Below, one piece after another: positions 50,699 to 62,275 of a DNA stretch of 64,000 bases. The stretch's first letter is position 1. The number at the start of each line of letters is the position of its first letter. Under the pieces are notes generated by a model. It made no database searches, had not been told where the DNA came from, and saw nothing but the letters and a program-made list of their open reading frames with translations. A program made the position numbers and the translations under genes. Location of the stretch: positions 19,923 through 83,922 of the forward strand of contig NZ_BDCF01000033.1 of assembly GCF_001613365.1 (NCBI RefSeq), in the 5' to 3' direction. The stretch comes from Nocardia xishanensis NBRC 101358. GTDB lineage: Bacteria > Actinomycetota > Actinomycetes > Mycobacteriales > Mycobacteriaceae.

Positions 50699-52720
50699 TC
50701 AGTAGACGTAGACCAGCGCGTTCTCACCGCCGGTGCAGGTCACGACCTGCCCTTGGGCCGCACAGGTCATGGTGTAGCTCCGACCGGTGACCGGGCTGAC
50801 GGCCACCACCGACCGAGAGCCGCCCCCACTCCCCGCCGCCGCGTAGGCCTTGCGCACTTCCTCCGCGAACGGACAGCTGGTGACGGCGTTGCCGATGGCG
50901 GCCCTGGAGAACGCGCCGGTTCCCTGACCCGCGCCGCACGGGGTCGCGCCGTCGGGCAACCGCGCGGGTGCGTTGGACGTCGAGGCGGGAGCGGTCGTGC
51001 GCGCGGCCGAGGTGGCGGCGGCGCCCGGCGCGCGCGCCGTGGTCAGGGACGTATCCGTCCGGCCTTGGGAGGCCGTGTCGGTCACTGTCTCGCGGGACAT
51101 CGTCTGCCAGACGACCGCGCCGGACACGGTGACCACGACGATCACCACCACCGCGAACAGTAGGGGCAGCACAATGGACCGGCGCGGCTGGTCCGCAGGA
51201 TAGTGCGAGAAATAGGGGTCGGCATGGTCGTAGCGCTCGCCGTAGGCGTCGTACCCGCGCGGCGGATGCGATTCGCCGACCGGGCCCTGCGCGACGTGGT
51301 CGGCGTAGGTCGGCTGCGCGACGGGTTGCGCGCCGTGCCGCGGCTGGGGCGGCGGGGCGAACGGCGCTTCCGGGTACCGCTGGGTCTCCGGCGCGGCTTG
51401 CGGCACCTCGGGCACCGGCGGCGCCGCGTAGCGCTGCGTCTCCGGCGCGGCTTGCGGCACCTCCGGCACCAAGGGGGCGTAGCGCTGCGTCTCCGGCGCG
51501 GTGAACTGCGCGGGTCCTTGCGGCGCCGGGTACTGCTCCGCGTACCGAGGCTCGTTGTATCCGGTTGCGCCGTAGGGATTCTCGGCGTAAGGAGGTTCGC
51601 CGTACCGCTGGGACTCCGGGTAGAGATGCGCGTCGGGAAACGGCCGAACCTGCGGCAGCGGTCCGGTCGCGGGCGGTGTCTGCGGCTGCTGGGGCGGCAG
51701 CGGGGTGAACTGGATGTCGGCGGGCCGGATCTCGGTCGGCGCGGTCGGATGGATGATCGCGGGAACCGATAGCTCCCCGGTGGATTCCGGCGGCACGGTC
51801 GCCCCGCGCACGGTCGGATCCGACTGCCCGAACCTGGCGGGATCGGGGGCGCGCACCACGAAGGTGGGCCCGGTGGCGGCGGGCGACGGCGATCCAACCA
51901 CGGCGCGGGCCGCACGCGCCAGCTCGCTCGCGGTCGCGAAACGGTCCGCGGGATCCTTGGCCATCCCACGCGCGATCACGTCGTCCAGGCCGGGCGGGAT
52001 ACCGGGACGCTCGACGCTCGGCTGCGGCGGCGGATCGGAAAGATGGGACTTGATCAGCACACTCATGCTCGCCGCCGGGAACGGCGTTGCCCCGGTGAGG
52101 CATTCGTGCAGCACGCAGGCCAGCGAGTAGATATCGGCGCGACCGGTCACCTGGCCGACGTCGAAACGCTCAGGCGCCATGTAGATGTACGAGCCGACCG
52201 CCATACCGACCTGGGTGACCGCCGAATCGCCCTCGGTGTGGGCGATGCCGAAATCGACCAGGTAGGCGAAGTCCGCGTCGGTGACGAGAATGTTGGCGGG
52301 TTTGACGTCGCGGTGCACCAGACCGCCCGCGTGCGCGGCATCGAGCGCGGCGGCGATCTGTTCGACGATGAACACGGCGCGGTCCGGGCTCAGCGGCCCC
52401 TGCCCGCGCAGGACAGAGCGCAGGTCGACCCCGTTGACCAGCCGCATATCGATGAACAGGACGCCGTCGATCACGCCCCAGTCGTGGATCGGGATGACGT
52501 GCGGCTCGGCCAGTCGCGCCGCGGCCTGCGATTCCCTGCGGAAACGCACCTGGTACACCGGGTCTTTGGCGAGTTCCTCGGACAGCAGCTTGACCGCGAC
52601 CACGCGGTCCTTCACCGTGTCATAGGCCTCGTAGACCTCGCCCATGCCCCCTTTGCCCAGCAGCGAGCGCAACTCGTACGGCCCGAACCGACTGCCTACT
52701 CGCCATCCAGGTCCGTCCAC
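50699..52720 (-). CDS. transmembrane serine/threonine protein kinase
   Basis: A 673-residue PknB/PknD-type receptor kinase. Kinase domain residues 10-270: Gly loop LLGKGGMGEVYEA, K44, HRDVKPAN (HRD 136-138), DFG 156-158. A Pro/Gln/Tyr-rich linker follows with three repeats of APETQRY and PEVPQAAPETQRY, then a TM segment near 515-537 and an extracellular domain with four Cys (ATPCGAGQGTGAFSR, TSCPFAEEVRKAYAAAG, TMTCAAQGQVVTCTGG). GTG at 52718-52720 is preferred to an ATG six codons upstream because GGAGG lies 8 nt before it. Probably senses envelope state. Confidence 0.92.
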   Translation of the reverse strand: MDGPGWRVGSRFGPYELRSLLGKGGMGEVYEAYDTVKDRVVAVKLLSEELAKDPVYQVRFRRESQAAARLAEPHVIPIHDWGVIDGVLFIDMRLVNGVDLRSVLRGQGPLSPDRAVFIVEQIAAALDAAHAGGLVHRDVKPANILVTDADFAYLVDFGIAHTEGDSAVTQVGMAVGSYIYMAPERFDVGQVTGRADIYSLACVLHECLTGATPFPAASMSVLIKSHLSDPPPQPSVERPGIPPGLDDVIARGMAKDPADRFATASELARAARAVVGSPSPAATGPTFVVRAPDPARFGQSDPTVRGATVPPESTGELSVPAIIHPTAPTEIRPADIQFTPLPPQQPQTPPATGPLPQVRPFPDAHLYPESQRYGEPPYAENPYGATGYNEPRYAEQYPAPQGPAQFTAPETQRYAPLVPEVPQAAPETQRYAAPPVPEVPQAAPETQRYPEAPFAPPPQPRHGAQPVAQPTYADHVAQGPVGESHPPRGYDAYGERYDHADPYFSHYPADQPRRSIVLPLLFAVVVIVVVTVSGAVVWQTMSRETVTDTASQGRTDTSLTTARAPGAAATSAARTTAPASTSNAPARLPDGATPCGAGQGTGAFSRAAIGNAVTSCPFAEEVRKAYAAAGSGGGSRSVVAVSPVTGRSYTMTCAAQGQVVTCTGGENALVYVY

Positions 52721-52771
52721 CCCGTGCAACCTCCACATCCCAGGCGGCGACCCATGGGTGCGGGCTGCCCG

Positions 52772-53461
52772 TCAAAGAGTGGATTCTCCGGGTGCGACCA
52801 CCCCGTGGTCAAACGCAAAGACGATCGCCGCGGCGCGATCTCGCAGGTCGAGCTTGCCGAATATGTGCCCGACATGGCTTTTCACGGTGACTTCCGAGAT
52901 GCCGAGCTGCCTGGCGATTTCCGCGTTGGCGCGGCCGCGGCCGATGAGTTCGAGCACCTCGTACTCGCGCGCGGTCAAGTCGGCGAGCCTGCTGTCGGTG
53001 CGGGCCGCCACCGGGCGGGCCGTTCGATAGGTCGTCAGCACGCGATCGGTCACCGAAGGGTCGAGCCATGCCCCGCCCGTCGCCACCATCCGCACCGCGC
53101 GGATCAGGTCCTCGGCGGGCGAATCCTTGAGGATGAACCCGGCGGCGCCCGCGCGCAGCGCGCCGGACAACAGCTGGTCGTCGTCGAACGTGGTGAGCAC
53201 CAGCACCGGCGGCGCGCCCTCGACGGCGCGCAGCAGCCGGGTGGCGTCGATGCCGCCGACGCGCTTCATGCGCAGATCCATCAGCACCACGTCCGGCTTG
53301 CCCGCGGCGACCGCGGCGGGCACCTCGTCACCGTCGGCGCATTCGGTCACCAGGAAACCGTCGCGGCGGCGCAGGATGCGACGCAGACCGCCGCGCACCA
53401 ATTCTTGATCGTCGACGACGAGGACGGCGATGGTGTCGGCGTCCGGCGCTGCGGCTGTCAC
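52772..53461 (-). CDS. NarL/FixJ-type response regulator A
   Basis: A 229-residue response regulator: receiver with VVDDQELVRGGLRRIL, phospho-acceptor D62 in VVLMDLRM, T in VLTTFDDD and K in ILKDSPAED; then a LuxR-type HTH (LTAREYEVLELIGRGRANAE, ISEVTVKSHVGHIFGKLDLR). GTG start at 53461 overlaps the kinase stop by 4 bp, so it is co-translated with it. It likely controls the neighbouring ABC transporter, as in this arrangement elsewhere. Confidence 0.92.
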   Translation of the reverse strand: MTAAAPDADTIAVLVVDDQELVRGGLRRILRRRDGFLVTECADGDEVPAAVAAGKPDVVLMDLRMKRVGGIDATRLLRAVEGAPPVLVLTTFDDDQLLSGALRAGAAGFILKDSPAEDLIRAVRMVATGGAWLDPSVTDRVLTTYRTARPVAARTDSRLADLTAREYEVLELIGRGRANAEIARQLGISEVTVKSHVGHIFGKLDLRDRAAAIVFAFDHGVVAPGESTL

Positions 53462-54834
53462 GCACCCTCCCGCAGGATGTTTCGCGGCTTGGAGCCGATG
53501 GGCGGCAGCGCGGCAGCGGCGTCGGCGAGCAGTCCGGGCAGCGGGCACGACACCCACGACTTGGTGGTGGCGAGCGGAAACTCCGCCCGCACCGACCAAC
53601 CGTCCTCGCTGGGTCCGGCGGTCAGCCGCCCGCCGAGGAGTTCGGTGCGTTGCCACATGCCGGACAGACCCATGCCGTGCCCGCGTTGCGCGGGCAGACC
53701 GCCGGGCAGCGTGTTGCTCACCATGAGCGCGGCCGTGGCGTCGTCCACCGCGAGCACGACGGTCGCCGTCGCCCCCGGCGCGTGCTTGACCACGTTGGCC
53801 AGCGACTCCTGGCCGATGCGGTACAGCGCCAAGCCAACGGCCGCCGATACCGGCGACAGATCGTCGGTGCACCGGTATCGCACGTCGAGTCCGGCGCGCA
53901 CGAAATCGCCGACCAGGTCCTCGATATCGCCGACGCTCGGTTCCGGAACCAGCTTCGAAGGCCGCTTGTCCAGTAGTCCGACAGTGCGGCGGATGTCGGC
54001 CATCGCTTGGCGGCCCAGGCGTTCGGCGTCGACCAGTGCCTCCACCGCTTCGTCCACATCGCGGTCGGTTTCCAGCGCGTGCCTGGCGGCGGTGAGGTGC
54101 AGCAGGGTGATGCTCAGCGAATGGGCGATGACGTCGTGCACCTCGCGGGCGATCCTGCGGCGCTCCTCCTCGGCCGCGTGTGCCGCGCGCATGTCCTGAT
54201 AGTGGCGTTCCTGGTAGAGGAAGCGACGCTGGTACTGCAACATCAGCCCGCACATCAGCCCGAGCACGACGCCGATGCTGTACATCGGCATCCCCTCGAA
54301 GCGTTCGTTGTCGGCGCTCCACAGCACGTGGCCGAACATGTCGAAGGCCACCAGCTCGGCGACCGCGCCGATCGCCACCGCGACGCCGACCCGCACCGAC
54401 GCGATCGCCGCCACTTCACCGACGATGATGACCAGCACGAACGGCGCGACATCCGTCGAGACCGGCTGGAGCAGGAACAGCCCGGCCGCCGCCATCCCGC
54501 ACACGCCGAGGGTTGCCGGATTGGGCACGACGCCGAGCAGGCAGAACGCGGGGACCGAGACGAACAACAGCAACACGGCCGCCAAGGGCAACGCCGTCGG
54601 GAAGTAGGCGTGCCGCTGCACGGTCGCCGCGACGCCGATCACGAAGGTCATGATGTCGGCGATGATGATGACTTTCGGCGGATAGTCGAACGGCAACTCC
54701 GTCAGACTGCGCTGGAACATGCCGATCGGATCGCGCGCGAACTCGCGGACGCGATCACGCACCCGCCCGCGCTCGCGCAGCGGAATCGCCTGCCTCGCGC
54801 CCGGCCGCGAAGGGATGACATGCGTCACATCCAT
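53458..54834 (-). CDS. sensor histidine kinase A
   Basis: A 458-residue sensor of the HisKA_3 family. Five to six TM helices between residues 55 and 200, then the dimerisation domain with RIAREVHDVIAHSLSITLLH (phospho-acceptor H233) and an HATPase domain with ESLANVVKHAPGATATV and GHGMGLSGMWQRTELLGG. Divergent from the ABC-transporter operon by about 190 bp. DUF-like sensors of this type respond to envelope stress or antimicrobial peptides. Confidence 0.92.
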   Translation of the reverse strand: MDVTHVIPSRPGARQAIPLRERGRVRDRVREFARDPIGMFQRSLTELPFDYPPKVIIIADIMTFVIGVAATVQRHAYFPTALPLAAVLLLFVSVPAFCLLGVVPNPATLGVCGMAAAGLFLLQPVSTDVAPFVLVIIVGEVAAIASVRVGVAVAIGAVAELVAFDMFGHVLWSADNERFEGMPMYSIGVVLGLMCGLMLQYQRRFLYQERHYQDMRAAHAAEEERRRIAREVHDVIAHSLSITLLHLTAARHALETDRDVDEAVEALVDAERLGRQAMADIRRTVGLLDKRPSKLVPEPSVGDIEDLVGDFVRAGLDVRYRCTDDLSPVSAAVGLALYRIGQESLANVVKHAPGATATVVLAVDDATAALMVSNTLPGGLPAQRGHGMGLSGMWQRTELLGGRLTAGPSEDGWSVRAEFPLATTKSWVSCPLPGLLADAAAALPPIGSKPRNILREGA

Positions 54835-55025
54835 GCTGCCAGGCTAGTCGGCAGACAGTCGCCGACGCATCGTTCCGCAAACGGTCCGGCTCTCCTACCA
54901 CGGTAGGAGATCGATTCTCGTCCTCGGCACGACGACACTCCCGTCAGCGCTCCGTAGCGTTGGCCGCATCCTCGCCGTACGGCCCGATCGGCGGTGCGGC
55001 GGACGCATCACGAAAGGCCGATGTC

Positions 55026-55346
55026 ATGTCCTGGGAAGAACAACACGCTCGGACCGAAATCGTGCACACCGTACTCGCCCGCGCGGCGGCCGATCCGGAA
55101 AGTCCCGACCTGTTCGAAGGGATTCCCGGCCTGGATCGATTGTTCGGCGGCCCGGAGGGGGTGCTGCTCGCCCTGAAGTATCGCTGGCAACTGCACCTCG
55201 ACGTCAAAATGGAGCAAGCCTTGACGCAGGGACAGTCCGCGGTCGAGGCCTATCTCGAGCTCGCCGCGGAGCAGCCCGTGCTGCGCGCGGTGCTCGATTG
55301 CCAGTATCGTCGCCGCCACCGGGCGTCCGAGGCACTGGCGCGTTAG
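55026..55346 (+). CDS. small conserved helical protein, ABC-operon leader gene
   Basis: A 106-residue protein starting MSWEEQHARTEIVHTVLARA, with AAAGG upstream, all-helical, no membrane segment. It precedes the ABC transporter by 30 bp and is likely its operon partner. Not recognised; the preceding 22 codons of frame are excluded because they lack family-like composition. Confidence 0.6.
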   Translation: MSWEEQHARTEIVHTVLARAAADPESPDLFEGIPGLDRLFGGPEGVLLALKYRWQLHLDVKMEQALTQGQSAVEAYLELAAEQPVLRAVLDCQYRRRHRASEALAR

Positions 55347-55375
55347 CACAGTCGAAAGAAAGTGGGGGAACCACG

Positions 55376-56124
<749 letters not shown>

Positions 56125-56128
<4 letters not shown>

Positions 56129-58617
56129 TCCGGGCGGGCTGGGATCGGCTGCGGCTGTTCAACTTCGGCGAACTGCTCGCGCACCGCGGGCGCACCGTCA
56201 TGTCGCTGACCGTGATGGGCGTTTCGGCCTCGCTGCTGGTCGCGGTGCTGAGCATCTCCGGTTCGGTCACCGGGTCGGTGGACCAGCTCACCAAGTCGCT
56301 CGGCGGTAAGGCGGTGCTGGAGATCACCGGCATCACCGACGCCGGCTTCGATCAGCGACTGCTGCCGCGCATTTCGGCGACACCGGGCGTCGACAAGGCG
56401 GTGCCGATGCTGCGCGCCCAGCTCGGCACGGGCGAGGATCGCGCGCTGCTGCTCGGCGCTGACGCCGGCATCACGGCGCTCGGCAGCGAGATCGCCGGGC
56501 CGATGGGCGCGCAGGCAGGCAAACTGATCACCACGCCCAACGGCGTCCTCGTCGGCGCCGCGATGGGTTATTCGGAAGGCGACCGGTTCCCGCTCGGCAC
56601 TGGCACCGTCACCGTGGCCGGTGTCCTCGACGCGGATACCTCGGACAAGCTCAACGGCGGCCACATCATCGCCGCCCCACTGGGTTTGGCGCAGACGCTG
56701 ACCGGCAGGGCGGGCAAGCTGGACTCGGTGCAGATCGTCGCGACGGACGGCGCCGACCTCGGCGAGCTGCGCTCCGCGCTGACCGCGGCGGTGGACGGCC
56801 GCGCCGTCGTCGCCGACCCGGATCTGCGCACCGCGCAGGCGAGCGGGGCGATCCAGATCGTCCGCTATTCGACGCTGATGTCCTCGGCCGCCGCGCTGAT
56901 CGTCTCGGCGTTCCTGATCTACAACGCGATGAGCATGGCGGTCGCCCAGCGCAGGCCGACGCTGTCGCTGCTGCGCGCCATCGGCGGCAAGCGCGGGCCG
57001 ATGGTGCGCGATCTGCTCGCCGAGGCGGCGCTGCTCGGGCTGTTCGGCGGCGCGGTCGGCGCGGTCATCGGTATGTTCATGGGCCGCACCGCGATCGACC
57101 GCCTGCCCGCCGCCATGGTGCAGTCGGTGGAGGCGCGTACCGAGTACATGGTGCCCGGCTACGCGATCCCGGCCGCGGTGGCGGCCTGCGTGCTGGCCAG
57201 CGTCATCGCCTCCGCCCTCGCCGCCAGGCAGGTCTACAAGGTGCAGCCGATCGAGGCGCTGGCGCCGGTCGGCGTCGGCCAGTCCGACTCGGTCCGCCCG
57301 CCGCTGCGCTGGGCGGCGGCGGCGCTCGGCATCGGCCTCGCGGTAGCCGCCGTCTTCGTCGCGAGGGCCGACCTCGGCAGGCTTTCGCTCGCGTCCATCA
57401 CGATGGCGTTCACGGCGACGGTGCTCGTCTGCTTCGCGGCCACCGGGCCCATCGTGCGCACCGCGGCCGCCATCGCCCGCCGCTTCGGCGCGCCCGGTGC
57501 GCTCGGCTCGACCACATTGGAGCGCGCGCCGCGCCGGGTCTGGGCGACGGCGATGACCGTGATGATCGGCGTGTCCGCCACCGTGGCGATGGGCGGCGCG
57601 TCCGCCAACATGGTCGACTCGGCCACCGCCTCGTTCCAGGACCTGGGCCGGACGGACATCTACGTCAGCCCGACGGCGATGGAGCAGTTCCCGACCGGGC
57701 CGGTGCTGCCCGCCGGACTGGCGGACACCATCGCGCGGCTGCCCGGCGTCGAGCGGGTGAATCCCACGCAGATGGCCTTCGCCACCCTCGGCACCGGGCG
57801 CGTCATGCTGCAGGGCTACCCGACCGCGCAGGGCGATGTGCGCACCAGCTCCGTCGACCGGGATCTGTTGCCGCGCATGGCCTCCGGCGAAGGCGTGGTG
57901 ATCTCCCGCGACGTGGCGCGCTCGCTCGGGGTGAGCACCGGCTCCGAGCTGACCCTGCAGACGCCGACCGGTCCGCACCGGGTCGAGGTGTTGCAGGTGA
58001 TCCCGTACATGTCCGCGATCTCGGGCATCGTGATGATGGACATCGAGTCCCTGCGGCAGTGGTATCAGCGGCCCGGTGAGACCATCCTCGCCATCGACAT
58101 CGAGCCGGGCGCGGATCGGGCCGCGGTGCAGGCCGCCGTCCGCGCCGCCGTACCGGAGCAGATCTATGTGAGCTCGGGCGCGGACGCCGTGACCGCGATC
58201 TCCTCGAGTATGCGGCAGGGTTCGGTGATGAGCCGGGCGATTCTGTGGATCGTGGTGCTGGTGGCGACCGTCGCGCTGCTGAACACCCTGATGCTCTCGG
58301 TGCTCGAACGCCGCCGCGAGCTCGGCGTGCTGCGCGCCATGGGCACCAGCCGCAAGTTCCTGCTGCGCTCGGTGCTCGCCGAAGCGGCGGGAATCGGACT
58401 CATCGGCGCGGCAATCGGTCTCGCGGTCGGCGCGGCGATCCAGTATCTGGCGACCGTCGCCATCGGCCACGCCATGACCATCGACATCGTCTACGAGCCG
58501 AGCCCGATGCTGCTCGTCTACGGCACCGCGGCACTCGGGCTGGCGTTGCTCGGCTCCATCCCGCCCGCGTTGCGTGCGGCGCGTATGCCGATCGTGGAGG
58601 CGTTGGCGGTCGACTGA
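56125..58617 (+). CDS. FtsX-like ABC transporter permease
   Basis: An 830-residue permease with two FtsX units of about eight to ten TM helices in total and two large extracytoplasmic (MacB-PCD-like) domains, residues about 45-240 and 500-690. Recurrent segments: ALIVSAFLIYNAMSMAVAQR, and LMLSVLERRRELGVLRAMGT near the C-terminus. Coupled to the ATPase gene by ATGA. Such systems export lipids or peptides or move signals across the envelope; no substrate can be inferred. Confidence 0.92.
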
Positions 58618-58653
58618 CTTGGCGGGTGGTGCTACTTCGCGTCGCGCCACCCG

Positions 58654-61600
58654 TCACAGTGGCGCCGTCGTCCACCACTCCGCTAATTCGTCCTCGGCGG
58701 GTCGCAGCGGCGACTGCGGATTCCGGGCCGGCCCCCGATAACTCGCGTACACAAGGTAATTCGCGTGACTCGTGTCGGAGGGGAAGCCGACCACGAGCTT
58801 GGCGGTATAGTAGTGCGACGGCACCGGTCCCGGCGGATCCGCCCGGATCCACAGGTGCTGGGTGAAGGGCACGCCCGATTTACGACCCGGCGTCGCGGCA
58901 TTGGCGGGCAGCGTCTCGATCACCGACCGCGCCGCGGCGGCGGACTGGTATTCCAGCACGGTGTAGCTCATGCCGAACGGGTTGTCGACGTCGCGACGGC
59001 ATTCCCAGGCGAGGACCCACGGGCTCGAGGTGAGCGTCTCCTCGTCGATGTTCAACCGATCCCCGCGCCTCTCGGCGTAACAGGTGGCCTCCTCGTATGC
59101 CTCCCCGATGTCGCCCGCCTGCTGCGGAAGCAGCGTCGGGAACGCTCGCCTGCTCGCCGCCAGCGGATCCGGGGCCGGCGCGGGCGAGGCCGCCTTCGGA
59201 AGCGCGGTCGCCGGGGCGGCGGCGGTCTCTCCCGCATCGGACCGCGAGACGAGCACGACGACCACGGCGACCGTCAACGCGACGACCGTCACCAAGCCGA
59301 GCGCGAGTACACCGATCAGCCCGGTGAGGTGGCGGCGCGGTGGCGTCGGCTGGGCCCCAGGGGGATTCGGGCCGGGCGAATACCCCGGAGGTGGAACCGA
59401 CGCCCCGTTGACGGGTCCCGAGCTTGGTCCCTGAGTCGGCCCTGGCCCTGGGCCTGGCGTCGCCCCCGGGATCTGCACCGGCATCGGCGGCACGGCATTC
59501 GGCGGTGGTCCACCGAGGTTCGGCGGCGGCGCGGGTGGGCGGTTCCGGGGTTCCGCAGCGCCCGCGGCCGCGCCGCCGGACGGGTCGCCCAACTGCGCGC
59601 TGGCATGCTCGGAACGCTCGCTCGCATCCGACTTCGCCTCGCCGCCAACGGACTCCGCTTCGTGCGCCGGCAACTCGAGCGAACCCACTGCCTTCGGCGG
59701 CGGCGACGCGTCCGCCGGACTGGACGCTCCCTCCCGTGGAGACCTCCGCGATGGCTCCGCGGAGCTTCCAGCCGTGAACGACTCCGGCTCCGCCGTCGCG
59801 TTTTCCAGCTCGCCCGGTACGCCCGAACCCACCGCCGACTCGTCATCGGCTTGCGATACAACAGCTTCAGCGCCGCGCCTCGTAGCACTCCGAGCCGAGC
59901 CCATCGCCGCACCTTGTATCGGCGAAACGCCGCGCGAACCCTCCGCCTCGCCGGACGGCGCCGCCCCTGACGCGGGGGGAGGACCGCTTGCCTCGGATGC
60001 GTTCGTCGGCATCGAAACCGGAGCCGACCGCGGCATTTCCAGCGGCCGCGGCATCAGCCGCTCCGCTGACTGTTGGCCCGCTCCGGCGGCAGATGTCTTC
60101 GGTGACAACGGAACCTGATCCGGCAACGGCCGATCGGGCAGCGACGCCCCCGAATCGACTGACGGTTGCACAGTGCCAGGCTGCCCGGGACCATGCGGCG
60201 ACACGGTGGGCGGCATCGGCAATGGGCTAGGTTGCGCCGGAACCGGCGACTGCGCGATCGGGTCGGCCAACTGTTGCGCCGGGACATGCTGCCGTGCAGT
60301 GGGATCGGCCATCGGTTGCGGCGAGACAGTGCCCACTTCGCAGCCGGACATGTTCGGCGGCATTGCGTTAGACGCAAATTGCGGTGGAATAGGTTGTGAC
60401 ACAGAGGCAGCCGAGGACTGCTGCCAGGGCGGCTGGCCTGCGCCAGGAGCAGACGCATGCGGCGGTTGCGTCGAAACCGGCTGTTGTACAGCCGGGTCCG
60501 CCATCGGTTGCGACGGGGGCCGTTGGCCTCCGCCAGCAGACGCATGCGGCAGTTGCCCCGAAACCGGCTGTAGCACGGCCGGGTCCGCCATCGGTTGCGA
60601 CGGGGACCGTTGGCCTGCGCCAGGAGCAGACGCATGCGGCAGTTGCCCCGAAACCGGCTGTTGCACGGCCGGGTCCGCCATCGGTTGCGACGGGGACGGT
60701 TGGCCGACACCGTGAGCAGCTGCGTTCGGCGGTAGCGGGACCGGAGACGGTTGCGGCGGAACCGGTGGTTGCGGCGTGGAAGCGGCCGACGGATGTACCG
60801 CGCCAGGGCGGCCCGGAGGCGCGTTCGGGGGCACCGTATCGGGAGCCGCGAGAGGCTGCGCCGGCACCGGCTGTTGCGGCACGGGCGGCTGCACGGAATG
60901 TGGAGGCACCGGCTGTTGCGGCCCGGGCTGCGGCTGCACGGGCTGCGGTGCCGGGGGATGCGGCGGCATGGGTTGCGGTGGCGCCTGCATCGGCTGCGGC
61001 ACCGGCTGGGGCGGGATCTGCCTCAGAACCTGTTGCGGCGGGACATGTTGCGGTGGTACGGGTGGCGGCGGCATCGCATGCGGCATCGGCACGGGTGGCG
61101 GGTAGCCGGGGGGTGCGGGGTACGACTGGGGTGGGTAGGCCGGTGGCGGGATGACCGGTAGCGGGGGTGGGCCGACGGCGGTCAGCGCCTTGCGAGCCGC
61201 CGCGGCGAATTCGGTACAGGAGCGGTACCGGTGTTCCGGGCGTTTCGCCATGCCCGCCGCGAGCACCGCGTCCAGGGCGGGATTCAGGTTCGGCCTGCGC
61301 AACCGGACCGAGGGCAGCGGAAGCTGGAGGTGGCCGTGGATGATGTCGGCGGGATTGTCGGCGTCGAACGGCCCGACGCCGGCCAGCAGCCAGTACAGCG
61401 CGCAGGCCAGCGAGTACTGATCGGAGCGGTTGCCCAGTGGCGCGCCGGTCATCTGCTCCGGCGAGGCATAGGCCAGTGTGGCGGTGAACATGCCGGTCTG
61501 GGTCAGGTGGGCGGAGTCTTCGCGCAGCCTGGCGATGCCGAAATCGGTGAGGAAGACTCGCTCGCCCTGCCCGCCGCCGGACCTGGCCAGCATGATGTTG

Positions 61601-62007
61601 GCGGGCTTGACGTCCCGGTGCAGCACTCCCATGCCGTGCGCGTAATCCAGCGCGTCCGCGACGCCTTCGATGATCTGCACGGCCCGCTCGGGCGGCAGCG
61701 TCAGCGGGTTCACCGCCGCCGCGTCGACCCCGTCGACGTACTGCATGGAGATCCACAGCTGACCGTCCTCGGAGCCACGGTCGTACACCGCGACGATGCC
61801 GGGATGATCCAGTTGCGCGGCCAGGTCGGCCTCGCGCTCGAAGCGCGCTCGCACCTCGTTGTCCAGGAACAACTCACGGCTGAGGAGCTTGAGCGCGGTG
61901 CGCCGGGACAGTCTGGGGTGCCGCGCGAGATAGACCGAACCCATTCCGCCCTGCCCGAGCAGCCGTTCCACGGTGAATCCCGCGAACACCTCACCGCTAC
62001 TGAGCAA
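58654..62007 (-). CDS. very long transmembrane serine/threonine kinase with repeat linker
   Basis: A 1117-residue kinase. Kinase domain 1-272: Gly loop RLLGQGGMGSVYLARH, K40, HRDVKPAN (HRD 130-132), DFG 155-157. A Pro/Gln/Ala-rich linker of over 600 residues follows (275-890), with several consecutive copies of a roughly 30-residue unit. A TM segment near 895-920 (LIGVLALGLVTVVALTVAVV) precedes an extracellular domain with two Cys (EEATCYAERRGDR and LAWECRRD). Start TTG, with GGAAGGGGG 5 nt upstream. The linker length is far beyond usual PknB-type kinases. Confidence 0.88.
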   Translation of the reverse strand: MLSSGEVFAGFTVERLLGQGGMGSVYLARHPRLSRRTALKLLSRELFLDNEVRARFEREADLAAQLDHPGIVAVYDRGSEDGQLWISMQYVDGVDAAAVNPLTLPPERAVQIIEGVADALDYAHGMGVLHRDVKPANIMLARSGGGQGERVFLTDFGIARLREDSAHLTQTGMFTATLAYASPEQMTGAPLGNRSDQYSLACALYWLLAGVGPFDADNPADIIHGHLQLPLPSVRLRRPNLNPALDAVLAAGMAKRPEHRYRSCTEFAAAARKALTAVGPPPLPVIPPPAYPPQSYPAPPGYPPPVPMPHAMPPPPVPPQHVPPQQVLRQIPPQPVPQPMQAPPQPMPPHPPAPQPVQPQPGPQQPVPPHSVQPPVPQQPVPAQPLAAPDTVPPNAPPGRPGAVHPSAASTPQPPVPPQPSPVPLPPNAAAHGVGQPSPSQPMADPAVQQPVSGQLPHASAPGAGQRSPSQPMADPAVLQPVSGQLPHASAGGGQRPPSQPMADPAVQQPVSTQPPHASAPGAGQPPWQQSSAASVSQPIPPQFASNAMPPNMSGCEVGTVSPQPMADPTARQHVPAQQLADPIAQSPVPAQPSPLPMPPTVSPHGPGQPGTVQPSVDSGASLPDRPLPDQVPLSPKTSAAGAGQQSAERLMPRPLEMPRSAPVSMPTNASEASGPPPASGAAPSGEAEGSRGVSPIQGAAMGSARSATRRGAEAVVSQADDESAVGSGVPGELENATAEPESFTAGSSAEPSRRSPREGASSPADASPPPKAVGSLELPAHEAESVGGEAKSDASERSEHASAQLGDPSGGAAAGAAEPRNRPPAPPPNLGGPPPNAVPPMPVQIPGATPGPGPGPTQGPSSGPVNGASVPPPGYSPGPNPPGAQPTPPRRHLTGLIGVLALGLVTVVALTVAVVVVLVSRSDAGETAAAPATALPKAASPAPAPDPLAASRRAFPTLLPQQAGDIGEAYEEATCYAERRGDRLNIDEETLTSSPWVLAWECRRDVDNPFGMSYTVLEYQSAAAARSVIETLPANAATPGRKSGVPFTQHLWIRADPPGPVPSHYYTAKLVVGFPSDTSHANYLVYASYRGPARNPQSPLRPAEDELAEWWTTAPL
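60425..60712 (-). repeat. tandem repeat in the kinase linker
   Basis: About three and a half consecutive near-identical units of 81-93 bp within the kinase gene, each containing a stretch coding SQPMADPAVQQPVSG(Q)LPHAS. The high DNA identity points to recent slippage or unequal crossing-over; the frame is kept. Confidence 0.8.
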
Positions 62008-62275
62008 GGCGACCCCCTTCCGGTCCGGAACAGCCAGCCTAATTCACGGCCGTATCGGAGGCGGAGGTAAGCCTGCATTCGCCCTGCTCAGAACGCTCGG
62101 TTTCGAATTCCGCGCGTTGATCGGCAAACTATGTACAGCACATCATCATCGCGTCACTTCCCACGAGCGAGAACGGTGGTGGGTTCTCGGCCGGTGATTC
62201 ACCCGGACGGGTTGGACGGGTAGAAGGCACCGCCGAGGGCAGCGCGGGACGCGCAGGGCGGTGGGGAGGTGCACG

